This document shows positions 13,101-24,262 of a DNA stretch of 64,000 nt, piece after piece. Made by a program: the position numbers and the translations under genes. Source of the DNA: Selaginella moellendorffii. Lineage: Eukaryota > Streptophyta > Lycopodiopsida > Selaginellales > Selaginellaceae. The stretch's first letter is position 1. Each line of letters opens with the position of its first letter. The stretch is from contig NW_003314393.1 in assembly GCF_000143415.4 (NCBI RefSeq), forward strand, positions 209,735-273,734, given 5' to 3'. The notes under the pieces are model-generated. The model was not told the DNA's origin. It searched no databases and saw only the letters and a program-made list of their open reading frames with translations.

Positions 13101-14878
13101 TGGCAACGAAACACTTCTTGTCACAGCCCGACCTAAGGGGAAAACAAGGTCGGTGGGCCAATGCTTTGGCCGAGTTTGATTGCGAGATCCTGTACAAGCC
13201 TGGGAAGAGCAACATCGTGGCAGATGCGCTCAGTCGAAAAGCGAGCTTGAAGTTGGCGATATCTAGCGCGACAGCAACCTTTTGGGACGATGTGCGGACC
13301 GCATACGAGAGTGATGGTCTAGCACAAGAAGTGTTGCTGAGGAATCTGGAGGCGCGGGAAGCTCACCAGAGAGGTGAGCTGCCAACGGAAGAGAAAACGG
13401 GCTATGCGGAACGCAACGGACTCATATATTACAAGCAAACGAGGGTGTATGTTCCAGAAGGGGAACTAAGGAAGGTAGCCTTGGAAGAGTGTCATGACGG
13501 ACCTCTCGCGGGACACGGCGGAGTGCCCAAGACGATGGGCTTACTCAAAAGGAAGTATCACTGGCCAGATATGGCTAAGGACGTCCAAGACTATGTAAAG
13601 ACATGCCCAACATGTCAGCAGGTCAAAGCCGTGACGAAGGCTAGTGGGGGCTTGTTGCAAAGCATCCCCATTCCAGATCGTCCGTGGAAATGTCTCACGA
13701 TGGACTTCATCACGGGACTACCCCCAAGCGAGGGGTTCGATGCGATATTCGTGGTGGTGGACCGATTTTCAAAGATGGCACATTTCATACCCACCACGAC
13801 GGATGTGGATGCGGAAGGTGTGGCGAAGCTGTTCTTCGAACAAGTGGTTCGAGTGCGGGGAAGGCCGGAAGAGATTATCTCAGATCGAGATAAGATCTTC
13901 ACCAGTAGGTTCTGGAGGACACTCCTAGAACAGTATCGCACCAAGTTGAAATTCAGCACGGCCTATCACCCACAGACAGGTAATGGGTATTGAGTCAAGA
14001 TTGATGGCACTAACACTTCTTGACAGACGGACAAACGGAAAGGGTGAATAGGCAGCTGGAGGATTATTTGCGATGCTATGTCTCGGGAGACCAGACCGAC
14101 TGGGTAAGTCATTTGGGACTTGCGGAAATGTGTTATAACAACTCACCACATTCGAGCATCGGGGTGAGTCCATGGGAAGTCATCAATGGGCGAGCTATTG
14201 AAGGTCCTGTGGAACTCGGCGTGGCCGAGTATCATGGAGAGTTACCCGCAGTGGAGGCATTCACGGCGGAAAGACTCAACATTTGGAATCTAGTGAGGGA
14301 TTCCTTGGAACGGGCTCAACAAAGGCAAACTAAGTACGCGAACCAAAAGCGTCGAGATGTGGAGTTCCAAGCTGGGGAGAAGGTGTGGCTGAACACCAAG
14401 AACCTCAGGCTACCAAGTGGGATCAGCCGGAAGTTGACCCAAAGGTAAAAATGCATGTATTCCTGTAAATGAATTGATCTTGAGTTCCTTAAGCAGGTTC
14501 GCGGGGCCTTACGAGATTGAGGCTCGAATCGGTAAAGTGGCTTACCGTCTCCGACTTCCTCGAGAGATGGGGAAGATGCATCCCGTGTTCCACGTGAACT
14601 TACTCAAGCCGTATTTTGAGGATCCGCTTCGCAAGGACCAAGTAAGACCTTTACCTGAGGTTATCCAAGGGGAGGAGGAATACGAAGTCGAGGCCATCCT
14701 CAATGCGCGCAAGAGCAAGCGACAAGGACGCGAGGTGAGAGAGTTCCATGTGAAGTGGAAAGGATTTCCACACTGCGAAGCAACATGGGAACCGGAGGAG
14801 AACCTAGCGAACGCGCGAGATCTAGTGGAGGAATTTCTGCATGGCAGAACTCTATGTACTTATGCAAAGTTCAATTAA
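10106..14878 (+). CDS. gag-pol: Chromovirus Gag-Pol polyprotein, three exons
   Basis: The coding exons are 10106-13979, 14027-14444 and 14497-14878, giving about 1557 residues in one frame. Domains in order: acidic/basic N terminus; gag capsid region (about 130-330); zinc knuckle [14 protein letters not shown] (about 367); aspartic protease with IDTGAS (about 440); reverse transcriptase with YIDD (about 786); RNase H from [10 protein letters not shown] (about 930) to VADALSR; integrase with the H2C2 finger (about 1130-1170), MDFITGLP and SDRD motifs, and HPQTDGQTE spanning the first intron; C-terminal chromodomain (VKWKGF..ATWEP, about 1505-1550). The introns are 47 nt (13980-14026) and 52 nt (14445-14496), both GT..AG. 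The first splits the codon after HPQT, and without splicing the frame ends there, so splicing may set the amount of full integrase. The product copies and inserts the element; the chromodomain probably steers integration to marked chromatin. Confidence 0.93.
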
Positions 14879-15285
14879 AAGTATCAATTTGAGAAGTTGA
14901 GCAATGGCATATGTTGGGACCCGAAGGCGCGCCGAAGGTGAGCTAATTAGCATGGGTTAGCTAGGTCGACCAGGCGTAGGGAGCTACGCCCGACTCCCTG
15001 CGGGGATGTCGAATCCGTAGACGTATTCTACGGAGGTTGGGTTTGAGTCCCAACCCCCTAGTAAAGCAAGGCTGGGTTCAAGTCCCGACCCCATACTAGG
15101 GCGTGGTGAGGGGTGGAGTATAGGGACACCTATATTCCGTTGTCATGAGCTCTTGGCCGGGGAGGCTAACTTAGGCACACCGCTAAGTGGGGGGATGCCC
15201 CCGGAGACATGGTCAACAAGTTGTAGGATAAAAAAAAAAGAGACGTTCGATGTGGGCATCGAACTTCTTCTATGGGTGGTGGAGT
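14879..15285 (+). other. Chromovirus 3' untranslated region with polypurine tract
   Basis: This lies between the gag-pol stop and the 3' LTR. It contains two tRNA T-arm-like phrases (GGGTTTGAGTCCC and GGGTTCAAGTCCC at about 15047-15100), an A-run at 15231-15239 and, directly before the LTR, a purine-rich ATGGGTGGTGGAGT (15272-15285) that is the likely plus-strand primer. Confidence 0.65.
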
Positions 15286-16433
15286 TGTAAGGAACCAACT
15301 CGCCGAGGTGTCGTAGGCTAAGGGAACCCCGAAAGCATGACCAAAATGACAAAGAGTTCATCGGATGGGACCAAGTCAAAGATCGAGTCCAAGACCGACT
15401 CTAGGACCGAGTTCGAGATAGAGTCCGGAATCGAGTCCAAGACCGACTCGGGGACCGAGTTCGAGTCCGAGTTCGAGACCGAGTTCGAGACGGAGTCCGA
15501 GATCCGAAATCGGGTCCGAGACCGAGTCCGAAGTCGAGTCCGAGGTCGGGCCCGAGATCGGGTCCGAGATCGAGTCCGCGATCGAGTCCGAGACCGAATC
15601 CGAAGTCGGATCCGAAATCGGATCCGAGATCGAGCCAGAGACTAAGTCCAAATACTAATACGGGTCAAGGGGTGAAAGCCCAAAGCGTGCGTCCCCCAGG
15701 GGGGGGGGGCTGCAGGGGGTTCCAAAAGTATAGTAGGGATAGTGAGGTCCAGGAACCAGTTTAGAAGGGACTCTCCAGTGGGGCTCCCAAACTGACTTGA
15801 GGTTGGGACTGGGACCGAGGGGCCTTGGGTGGGAGTGAGCATGGACTTGGTTGGTGCCGGAGGGGCCATCCAAGGAAGTGCTCAAGAGCAGCTCCCACTC
15901 CCGAAAGGGAAACCGATTGCGGTGCTCCCGGCTCATGTGGAGTGGTGCCCCACTTGAGTACCATGCGGCTCATTGGTCCTCGCCCTTCCTAGGGGCTTGG
16001 GCCTTCCTTCGGGATGGAAGTGGGGGGCGAGAGGTACCCATGCCGGGCCGTTAGGCCACGGTGTTTCGCCCCGGCGTCCCGAAGCAAGTGTTGCACTCAA
16101 GACTTGGGATTTAGAGGGTCCCATGATCAAGTCTTGTGGTACCAAGGGATGTTAGGAACCTGGAAGCTTGGTGTGCTTGGCTGCTTGTGCTTGCGGGGAG
16201 TGTAGCCGAACCTTAAGTCCAGTCTAACCCGGGGAGGGGGATTGGGAGTGATTTGGGAATCCGTGGAAGGATGGCTAACGCTCCATTGCTTGTGCAGTGA
16301 GTAGCTGAAACCAAGTAGGAGCTGGTACCATAGGCGAGAACCTTGGCAAGGGAACTTAGCAAAAGCCAAGGCAGTGTTGGACGGATAGACGAGGTAAGCT
16401 GGCAAATTGGAAAGGAAAAATTTGTGGCTTACA
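15286..16433 (+). repeat. 3' LTR of the chromovirus
   Basis: It is 1148 bp, the same length as the 5' LTR, with the same ends and minisatellite (15372-15652). The differences I noticed are a few substitutions (for example in the 'gtaccggcg' versus 'ccccggcg' region and 'gcaataacc' versus 'gcgagaacc'). It is followed by target duplication ATACG. Confidence 0.92.
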
Positions 16434-16438
16434 ATACG

Positions 16439-17706
16439 GAGGTTGGGTTCGAGTCCCGACCCTCTAGTGCTTGGGTTCGAGTCCCGACCCTATAGTGCTT
16501 GGGTTCGAGTCCCAAATCACTAGGGCGTGGTGATGGTTTGGAATATGAGGACACTCATTTTTCGGTGGTCATGTACTCTCAGTGCGGAGACTGGCTTGGG
16601 CACACTGCCAAGTGGGGGATGCCCCGGAGTCGTGATACATGGTTAGATTGCTTAGTGTGGCTCGGCATATCTAATTTGAACACTTTGGTGCAAGTGGCAC
16701 CAAGGACGTGGTGAATGAGATGGGGACACCCAGTCTTGGTTGCTATGGACCCTTGGCCGGAAGGGCTAGCTTGGGCACACCACCAAGTGTGGGGGATGCC
16801 CCCAGGGTCGTGGTCAACAAGTTAAAGGTCTGGAAGACTAGTACCTATTGGCAAACCTGTTAAGGTGTCAAGATTAGATTGCTAAGTGATCGCATGGCTA
16901 AACAAGGATGAGGTCCTTGTGAGGTTAAGGAACAAGGTTCCTAGTTCAAAGCGTTGATTTGAACTATTGATAATGGTGTGGCTTGGTCAAGGTGACCAAG
17001 TGGGAAGGACACCTAAGAAAAATGAACTACGACAATACAATGGTATTGTGAGTTCAAAGTAGTTTCTGGGAGAGACCTTTGGGAGGGTCACAAAGTTGGG
17101 CCGAGGAAGGGGCCCATAGCAGAAAATGCTAAAAAGGTGAGCACCCTCTGGACTTGGCAAAGTGGAGCTTTTCCATGGAACCAAAAGGATACCTCAAGGA
17201 GAGAGGTAGTGATCCTGTGTTGCTTGATGCAACAATCAACGGATAAGAGCAAAAGACTAGTGGCCAAGTTTGGGCCATGGAATTTAATGGGAGGAATCCA
17301 AATGGCAAAGTTAGCCAAGGAACACTAATGTGTTTGATGCTAATGGATTGCGGGAAAGGAAGTGGATTTCCAAGGATAGATTCCCAAGTGCTCCAATTTG
17401 GCGAAGTAAAAGCTCCAAGTGGGGAGTAGCAAAGTAGCCAAAGGATAAGGCCGTGGACAGCCGTGGACAGCCCTGGCACAAATGATGAAAATTGAAACGT
17501 AGTGCCAAGGGTGGCACAAAATAGAAAAGAAGATGATGGTGCCCTTAAGTAGAGAACTTCCTAGGATAGGGAGGTGGACTTGCACAATATGTGCAATACA
17601 AGATGTCGGAGGCACTTAGAAAATTGACTTCAAGAAGTCAAAAATAAACGTTCCAAAGTGCAAAGGTTATGTCGATGGAATCCGAGACTACTCGGGAATG
17701 AGTAAA
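16439..17706 (+). repeat. Older retroelement 3' region with tandem B-box-like motif
   Basis: It starts with three tandem units of about 28 bp at 16441-16522, each containing GGGTTCGAGTCCC, which looks like a tRNA T-arm/B box. The rest is non-coding; 17000-17700 matches the reverse complement of about 51600-52000. It is the resumption of 6787-8893 after the chromovirus insertion and the left flank of element 1. Confidence 0.55.
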
Positions 17707-17731
17707 GCTCTATTTCGTTAAAGTGGGAATT
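17707..17731 (+). repeat. Left terminal inverted repeat of element 1
   Basis: It begins GCTCTATTTCGTTAAAGTGG and is paired with 29834-29858. A TCCCACTT reverse match 12 nt further in could form a small subterminal hairpin with AAGTGGGA. Confidence 0.8.
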
Positions 17732-18133
17732 GTCATTATCCCACTTGTAAAATAAGGTTTCCAAACCTTTATATAGTATATATATATAACAAAATTCAAC
17801 TACATTGAGGCACATGCCATTTTATTTTAAACAAGGAAATGTCTACTCAATCACTTCTCCTCCCCCTGCCACTGCTTCACCTCTCTCTTCTCCTTGTCAT
17901 CGTCGTCCAATTTCTTTCCATCCTTTTAATATTGGCTCAGTTGCTCCGAGTCTAGGTGGAGCCCAAGTCCCCATTCAATCTTTACTTTCCCCTTATTAAT
18001 AAAACAACTTCGTAGACTTCCAATAACATGCTGTAAATGCAAATCCTCTCAAAGAATTGTCTTTTAATATTAATACAATGGCATGGAACCCCATGCCATA
18101 ATAAGTTACATTTTTAAATAAATACATGCCATC

Positions 18134-21100
18134 TCAGACTGTTATTTTTTGCCTCCAACGCCTATACAATAATCTTGGAATTTCATCACTCTCCACACTA
18201 TCAGGATTTAAACCCAATAGTAATGCCATCTCTTCTCTAATACATCCACGCTCATGTTCAGTGGTCGAAGAACCCATCCGGTTGAGCAGATTATGGAGAT
18301 GCGGATAGTGCTTGGCTAGACAATATACATGCCATAAATGATGACTGGTGTCTGTCCGATCAAATGGCTTCTGATATACCGTTCCATCTGCCATTTGGTT
18401 GATTTCTGCAGCCACCTCCTGGACTGGCCGGTTCTCTATCACCATCGCTTCAAGCCGTTTTGCAAGGTCCCCCAGAACATACAGTTTCTTCTCCCTAGTT
18501 TCCATACTGCAAGAGATGGGGTGCACTGCATATGTGTGCGTGTTCGCTGCAGTTTTAATCGGCGAGTCATCGATGATGAGGATTTCACTTGACCTAGCAG
18601 TCCGGTTCATCACTACAGCCTTTGGCTTGACGAAGATGGGCTTGCTACCCCTCACATGGACCATAGTCAAGCAATCCTCCTGCGTTAGGAGAAAGTCAAA
18701 TGGTAATATTACTCGCGTCTGATCGTGCATCATCTGTAGCAACGTTAATGCATTGTGGCACATCATGGATGTCCAAACTCCCAATTGCAAATTGAACCCG
18801 GCCCTCTGTTTTAAGTGTCGCATGGTCATTATTAGATCCCGCAGTTTCTCCCGTGTGATTAATGTGAATCTGTCTCTTTTGACCAACTTGCGACCGCAGG
18901 CTTTGGAGGGTGCAGTGACATTCGAGGACGAGCCACGCTCATGGGAGAAAAGGACACCGTTCAGATCAAAAACGATACAGTACTTTCGCCGTGACTCTGA
19001 AATGAAATGCGTCAGCATAAAAAATGGTACAAGTCAATTTTACCATCTACAATATTAGCGAATGGTGCTCCCGATGGTCGTTCAGAGGGTTTTGGTCGAG
19101 GAAACGTGAAGGGCGGAAATACTCTCCTCTGCAATGTGGGGTCAATCGCATCCGATGGCGTGTGGGCACATGCCATTTCAGCTGTAGACTCTGGTACAAC
19201 TGGCTCAACAGTGGCATGGGGTGGTTCCGATGGCGTGTGATCACACGCCATTTCAGCTGGTGCCTCCGTTGGCAAAGTGGACATGACCGAACAGGCAGCA
19301 GGGGCGGTGTAGGGAGGTTCCAACGGCGCGTAGTCAGACGATTGGGCACACGTTGGAAATGAGGATACGACCGGCTCGGCGGCTGGGGCGGCCTCATGCG
19401 GGTCCAATGGCGCCTGGTCACCGTCAGTTGGATACGTGGACAAGATTGACTCAGTGGTATGGGCAGCATCAAGTGGAGCGTGGTCAGCTTGCTTGGCGTT
19501 GATATGGATAGTAGCCTCCACCAGCTCTGATGACTCTTGCAGGCAAGTAGAGTCCACTGGCGGATCCATATGCATGTCCAAATATCTCCCTTCGATTGAG
19601 ATGGTATCCTCCCGTGCTACTAAAAACAAACTCATTAGCACATTGAATCGACTATATTGTATTTACCATCAACTGCTATTGAGGAACTAGGACTGATATC
19701 ACTTGGGCGCACTGCTGATTCTGAAGGATTGGACATACGTTTCGACCCTTGCTTGGCACTATCCTTCCTCGACACTAAAGGCTAGAGTTTGTATCTTAAT
19801 TCAACTGAATAATCTCTACTTACCATTTCTTCTGCGACCTACATGGACAATGTTAGAAATGGTAAAAGGTTAGGAATGGATGTACTATTATTTACCTGAT
19901 GGTTTGTCTTGTATGACCTTCCTCCGCTGCTCTTTGGCCACCTCAGGCTGGCCATCGTCGTCATCATCGTCATCGTCGTTATTGTGATCGTCACCATTGT
20001 GAGGACCATCCAAGTCCTCTTCGTCCTCCTCTTCTTCATCCTCCTCTTCTTCGTCCTCCTCTTCTTTGTCCTCCTCTTCGTCCTTCTGCTCTTCCTGCTC
20101 ATTATCTTTCTCTGGCTCCTCATCCCCCTCTTGCATTTCTTCCATAGGCTGCTCAGGCTGGATGGCTTGTTTTTCCAGGACCATCTTGGGAAAATCATCT
20201 GGCCGAGTCTCCATCTCAAAATACAAGACATCCATAGCCTGTTTTAGTGCGTGACCTAGGACCGTATCCTCACCCGACTGTCTTAACATGGTTTTTGCAC
20301 GTTCTTGCACCCTTCGAAGACGACGAGATGAGAAAAACCTGGCCCTGACTTGAAAAGCATCCCTCATCCATTGTACCTCTCCATTGAGATTGGGGAAGGG
20401 GAGTCTGCCATAGGAATCTGAGTCAGAAGGTGGTGACTGGCTCCTTTCACTCAGCCCTTGATCTGCAATGAATGGCATGAGCACACACACCATAACCGCG
20501 AGGCATTACCTATCATCTTTTCGTTGCCCTTCTTCCTTTTTGAATCAAACGCCTCTGATCCCGACGACTGTCCAACGTGCTTTCGCTTTTTATGACCACT
20601 GTCAGTTTGAGCTTGGCTGGTGCTTGCCTGTTTTGCCTTTGAAGAAGTGTCTCCTGCAAGGAATGGCATGAGACCACACGCCATTGCAAATATAATTTGT
20701 ACCTCCTTTTTTCCTATTGCTTGTCTGTTTGTCCTTCTTCGACGTGCCACCAGTGCGCTTTTCAGTCCTCGTGTCTGAATATTCACAACGATCTATAATC
20801 AAAATGGCGTGAGGCCTCACGTGACCTTACCTTGTGCAGGTTGTGAGCTCGGCCTAACATCAGTAGCTGTTAACGCCGTTTCAGCATCTGGGGGTGGCCA
20901 CGCTCCTGCATACAGAGCTTGTGAGATAACATTTAAACTTAAATTGCGTACTCACACGGTTCGTAGAGAAGATACTATTTTTCTTTGGCAACTGTAATTA
21001 TATGCTCCATTGAAGTCACCTCTTCAATGGAGTTTGTCACCGCAATACACGGGACACCCTTGAGTAGTGCGGCTCGAAAGAATAGTCCGCCGCAGTTGTA

Positions 21101-22227
21101 CTCGACAACGCATTTGCCCTTGGAGTCACCCGCTATTGCGTTGAAGACCCAGCTGAGCATTTCCCATGCTGCACCTGGAGCTTTCTTTGGATTCGAAAGC
21201 TCCATAGCCGTCTTCAGTTCCTCAGGCACGGGTAAATTGACCTCCCTCAGATCAATTCGATCGGCTTTGTTGAACGAAGCTGGGAAGTCACTCCAGTCCC
21301 ACTTTGCTGCAGGACCAATAACAAGAGCGACTGTGAAGATGCGGACATTCGTCAGTATCTTCTTCTTAGCCATTATCCCATGGATCTCCCGCATCTCCTT
21401 GCCTTTCAACCGAGCCTTCACCTCGTTCAAGGCCTTCCAGAACTTGTGATAGGATTCGGAGTCGTAGATCATATAGTGGACTGAAGATTCCACCTCCGCA
21501 AGTCCCACCATTAAGTCAATGATGGAGCTGACTTCGTCTGCATGAGTGATCTCCTCATTTGTGAAGTCCATCACACAAAAGATGTTCTTGACCTGCTCAT
21601 CTCCGCGGGAAACGATGCTCCTCCACCTTTGATCCTCATCCGAATTCACGTATGCCCGGTAAAGTTCTCGATAGGCCTCTGTTGCGGGGTCGAGCTGTTT
21701 CTGAAGCCGGCGGTCGACATCCCTCTTAATGAAATTTGGATACTGATCCAACTTCTCAGCTTTACTTTTCGTGGCATCCCGCATCAGATCGATGAACTTG
21801 GGGGCCCCCTTCACGTAGTCGTCAATGTCTTCATTTGACAAGTCCAGCTCTTCCATCATCTCTTGCGTGGTGTCGATGCTCACCCTCGCCACGGCCACTT
21901 GCTCGAAGATCCAATCCTTCAATAGCGCACGAGCTCTCAGAGTCGTGCACAAGTCCTCGTATGTCACAATATGGCCGGGAGTCATTTTGGTCTTGTTGAA
22001 GACTACCTCACCACGTAGAAGAGCATTAGCCACTGTCAGAAGGTCATCGTCGTCTAGAGACCGCGAGAAACACAAGGCGTTGAGCTTCAAATCATTGGGC
22101 TTCCGGCCGTCCTGTACACGCCATCTGTAACCGGACTGCACTCGAGAGCCCAATCGGTGCATGCCAATGTTGCTACTGAATGGCATGTGGCCTCATGCCA
22201 TTTTCTACTTGGCCTAAAAGACTTACC
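18134..22227 (-). CDS. Element-1 leftward gene: methyltransferase-like region fused to FCP1-type phosphatase domain (one in-frame TAG)
   Basis: Exons on the minus strand: (exon 1, start unclear, ends 22227), 22172-20956, 20917-20831, 20792-20703, 20653-20510, 20462-19896, 19838-19824 (15 nt), 19774-19667, 19619-19044, 18996-18134. All junctions are GT..AG and keep one frame of about 1222 codons. The first large exon ends in a region resembling motif I of a permuted DNA methyltransferase (VVEYNCGG, then FFRAALLKGVPCIAV), with key glycines altered. Next come a Lys/Arg-rich stretch, a long Glu/Asp tract (about 19960-20110), a Pro-rich repeat region, and a C-terminal FCP1 homology (HAD) domain with FDLNGVLFSH, VWTS and IIDDSP. 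FCP1-like enzymes dephosphorylate the RNA polymerase II tail in the nucleus; a role here is inference. A TAG at 20975-20977 interrupts the frame, so the copy may be dead. Confidence 0.7.
19155..19251 (-). repeat. Two palindromes translated inside an exon
   Basis: Copies at 19155-19176 and 19230-19251 lie in the 576-nt exon of the leftward gene. Both are read in the same frame and give the phrases MACAHTPSD and MACDHTPSE in a Pro/Thr-rich, low-complexity region, which tolerates insertions. The TTTCAG that follows each copy is on the strand opposite to the gene. Confidence 0.75.
20463..22226 (-). repeat. Four introns built largely from the 22-bp palindrome
   Basis: Introns 22226-22173 (54 nt), 20830-20793 (38 nt), 20702-20654 (49 nt) and 20509-20463 (47 nt) each contain one palindrome, at 22201-22180, 20825-20804, 20684-20663 and 20493-20472. 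In all four it ends 7-11 nt before the AG acceptor, so each intron is roughly half palindrome. The five other introns of the gene, of similar length, lack it. Confidence 0.8.
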
Positions 22228-22939
22228 ATTTGAAGCCGAATGGAGGCCGTGACAATCGAGGCCGGACTCGCTGGCGAATGTGCACTGTGTGTGCAGCGGA
22301 TCGTAGCAGCAAGGCTACTCTGCCACTTATAGTTGGAGAGTGGTGCTGAAATCTCCCGGGACGCCAAGTTGGCTGCGTGTGGGTGGCGGAGTGGGCAGCG
22401 GAGTTGGCGGCGAAGTTACAAACTGGGTGTGTCTTGAAGTGGACGCCGATGCACACGAGCGCGATGTGAGCGCGAGTGTGATGCAAGCGCGAGTGGACGC
22501 CGATGCACACGAGAAACCTGTAGAGAAGTGAGTGTGATCGCGAGTGGGAGCGCAATGCGAGCGGGAGCGCGAGTGTGATGCGAGCGCGAGCGCGAGTACA
22601 AAGCAAAATGCAAAACCTAACCTCACACGCGCGAAATGTCACAACGGTTGGTAATCCCGCCACGTCATCATTCCTCGGACTTGGGCGCCACCATTAATTT
22701 CTGGATTGCCGCGCGCATGCAAGCACGCAAAATCCAAAAGAAATCTGCAACGTCATCATTCCTCGGACTGCATGCACGCGAAATCCAAAAGAAAGATCAT
22801 GATTGGGATATCATTTAATACCCTCGCTATATTTATACCATGCATGATTGGATATTCCAAAGCATCTTGTATTTCCAAAAATGGCAGATGTTCAGCTAAA
22901 TAAAGAAATTCTATCTGTTTCTATTTTTCTCTCAAATCA

Positions 22940-24262
22940 ATATTATAGCGTGTGGGCTCATGCAATTTTGAACCAAAGAAACCCAAAAAACGTTGGACCC
23001 AAAATATTTTGAAAAAACCCAAAAAACCCTAAACATTTTAAACCCAAAAATCCAGGCGTCCTGTGGCGTTATTCCTTGAATGGCGTGTGGGCACATGCCA
23101 TTTTCAGGGCCAAATGCTGAATGGAGAAAAATTCCCTTTCAGTGCAAATGTTGCAAGAGGCAGATGCCGAGCACAAAGGACTGTAACTACCTCACATTAC
23201 ACAGATAAACTTTTCTCTATTTGGCAAAGATAAACTTTATAGCGTGTGGGCTCATGCAATTTTGAACCCAAAAAATGCACCAAAAAATTCTCGGCGTCAT
23301 CTGGCGTTATCTCTTGAATGGCGTAGGGCCGCATGCCATTTTCAGGGGCACATAGGAGTATATTCCTAGGATATTCTGACACGCGTGAGATTTTTTTGAG
23401 TTTTCTGGAGATCCAACCATTAGATCGCAACTAGATTTTACAGAATGGTATACAATGTCTTTCTTGATGACCCTGCAAAGAAGCATCTCGATCGGACACC
23501 ACATGAGACCACACGAGCCTTACAATGTTTCAGGGGCATTTGCCATAGATCCGACCGTTATTTTGCTCCAAGATATTACAGTTTGGTGTGCATTGACCTT
23601 TCCATCGACACTACAAAGGGACATCACAATCAGATGCAGGATTACAAGAAACTAACTTCACTAACTCTGGTTTCACCAAGATCTACGTAAGGAGTTATGA
23701 AATGAAAGGACCCTCTCTATTGAAATGTGTTTATGGTCCTAGGGGCATTGTGACATATCAAAGGATTTTGCATCAAGTTCTGTATTTGCATGTTTATCAA
23801 GCTACTGAATTGCTAAACCCTAAACCCTAAACATGTGGCAAATGCTGTGTGAAGAAAGATGCCCTTTCTGGGCAAATGCTGTAAGAGGCAGATGCCGAGC
23901 AGATGTATCACAGGCTAGCAAAGGGGACAAACGAAAGGTAGCTATAAACATGACGGGATGCAAATAGATTACTAGGCTGGTCCTACGAAAATCAAAAACC
24001 ATAATCGAAAACATTGAAAATGCAAAAAGAAAGGTTTATAATAATTTTGAATTTTAAGCAACCAAAGGAATGTAAGTAGGGCATGTGTTTGTAAGTTTAA
24101 AAATGCCTCAACCACTTAAATTCCCAAGTAAATAAAGCTGTTTCTATTTTTGGTACAGGTAAACTTTATAGCGTGTGGGCTCATGCAATTTTGAACCCAA
24201 AAATGCACCAAAAAATGCTCGACTAGCATTATTCTTTGAATGGCGTGTGGCCTTATGTCGAG
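22940..24262 (+). repeat. Three copies of a roughly 115-bp unit carrying two palindromes
   Basis: Copies at about 22940-23110, 23230-23345 and 24158-24262 share, in order, ATAGCGTGTGGGCTCATG with a weak second arm, TTTTGAACCCAAAAAATGCACC (or a variant), GGCGTTAT, then a second palindrome starting TTGAATGGCGT. Between them a second unit ('gaggcagatgccgagca') is also duplicated at about 23156-23173 and 23884-23902. Confidence 0.7.
23813..23832 (-). repeat. Short telomere-type repeat
   Basis: CTAAACCCTAAACCCTAAAC, about 2.5 units of the plant telomere repeat CCCTAAA, lies in element-1 non-coding DNA. Such short tracts are common in plant promoters (telo-box) and do not imply a chromosome end. 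Confidence 0.6.

Larger units (their letters stand above)
8899..16433 (+). mobile_element. Complete Ty3/gypsy chromovirus with 5-bp target duplication
   Basis: Two LTRs of exactly 1148 bp (8899-10046 and 15286-16433), both starting TGTAAG and ending CTTACA, bracket a primer site, a gag-pol gene with a chromodomain and a purine-rich tract. The target duplication ATACG is seen at 8894-8898 and 16434-16438. By eye the LTRs differ at only a handful of sites, and gag-pol has no disabling stop once two short introns are removed, so insertion is recent and the copy may be competent. A decayed relative lies at 45626-51091. The chromodomain places it among the chromoviruses; I do not assign a clade. 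Confidence 0.93.

Noticed and set aside
16441-16522. tRNA genes
   Set aside because: Only the T-arm/B-box phrase is present; there is no A box, anticodon arm or acceptor stem pairing.
19909-20254. Plus-strand Leu/Val/Phe-rich frame that looks like a membrane protein
   Set aside because: It is the complement of the Glu/Asp tract of the leftward gene; the acidic frame is supported by splice phasing.
22223-22663. 146-codon frame as N-terminal domain of the leftward element-1 gene
   Set aside because: Only its last part is in phase with exon 2; the rest is low-complexity Arg/His/Ser repeat with no ATG, so I left exon 1 undefined.
23813-23832. Chromosome end or internal telomere array
   Set aside because: Only about 2.5 units of CCCTAAA, within transposon DNA on both sides.
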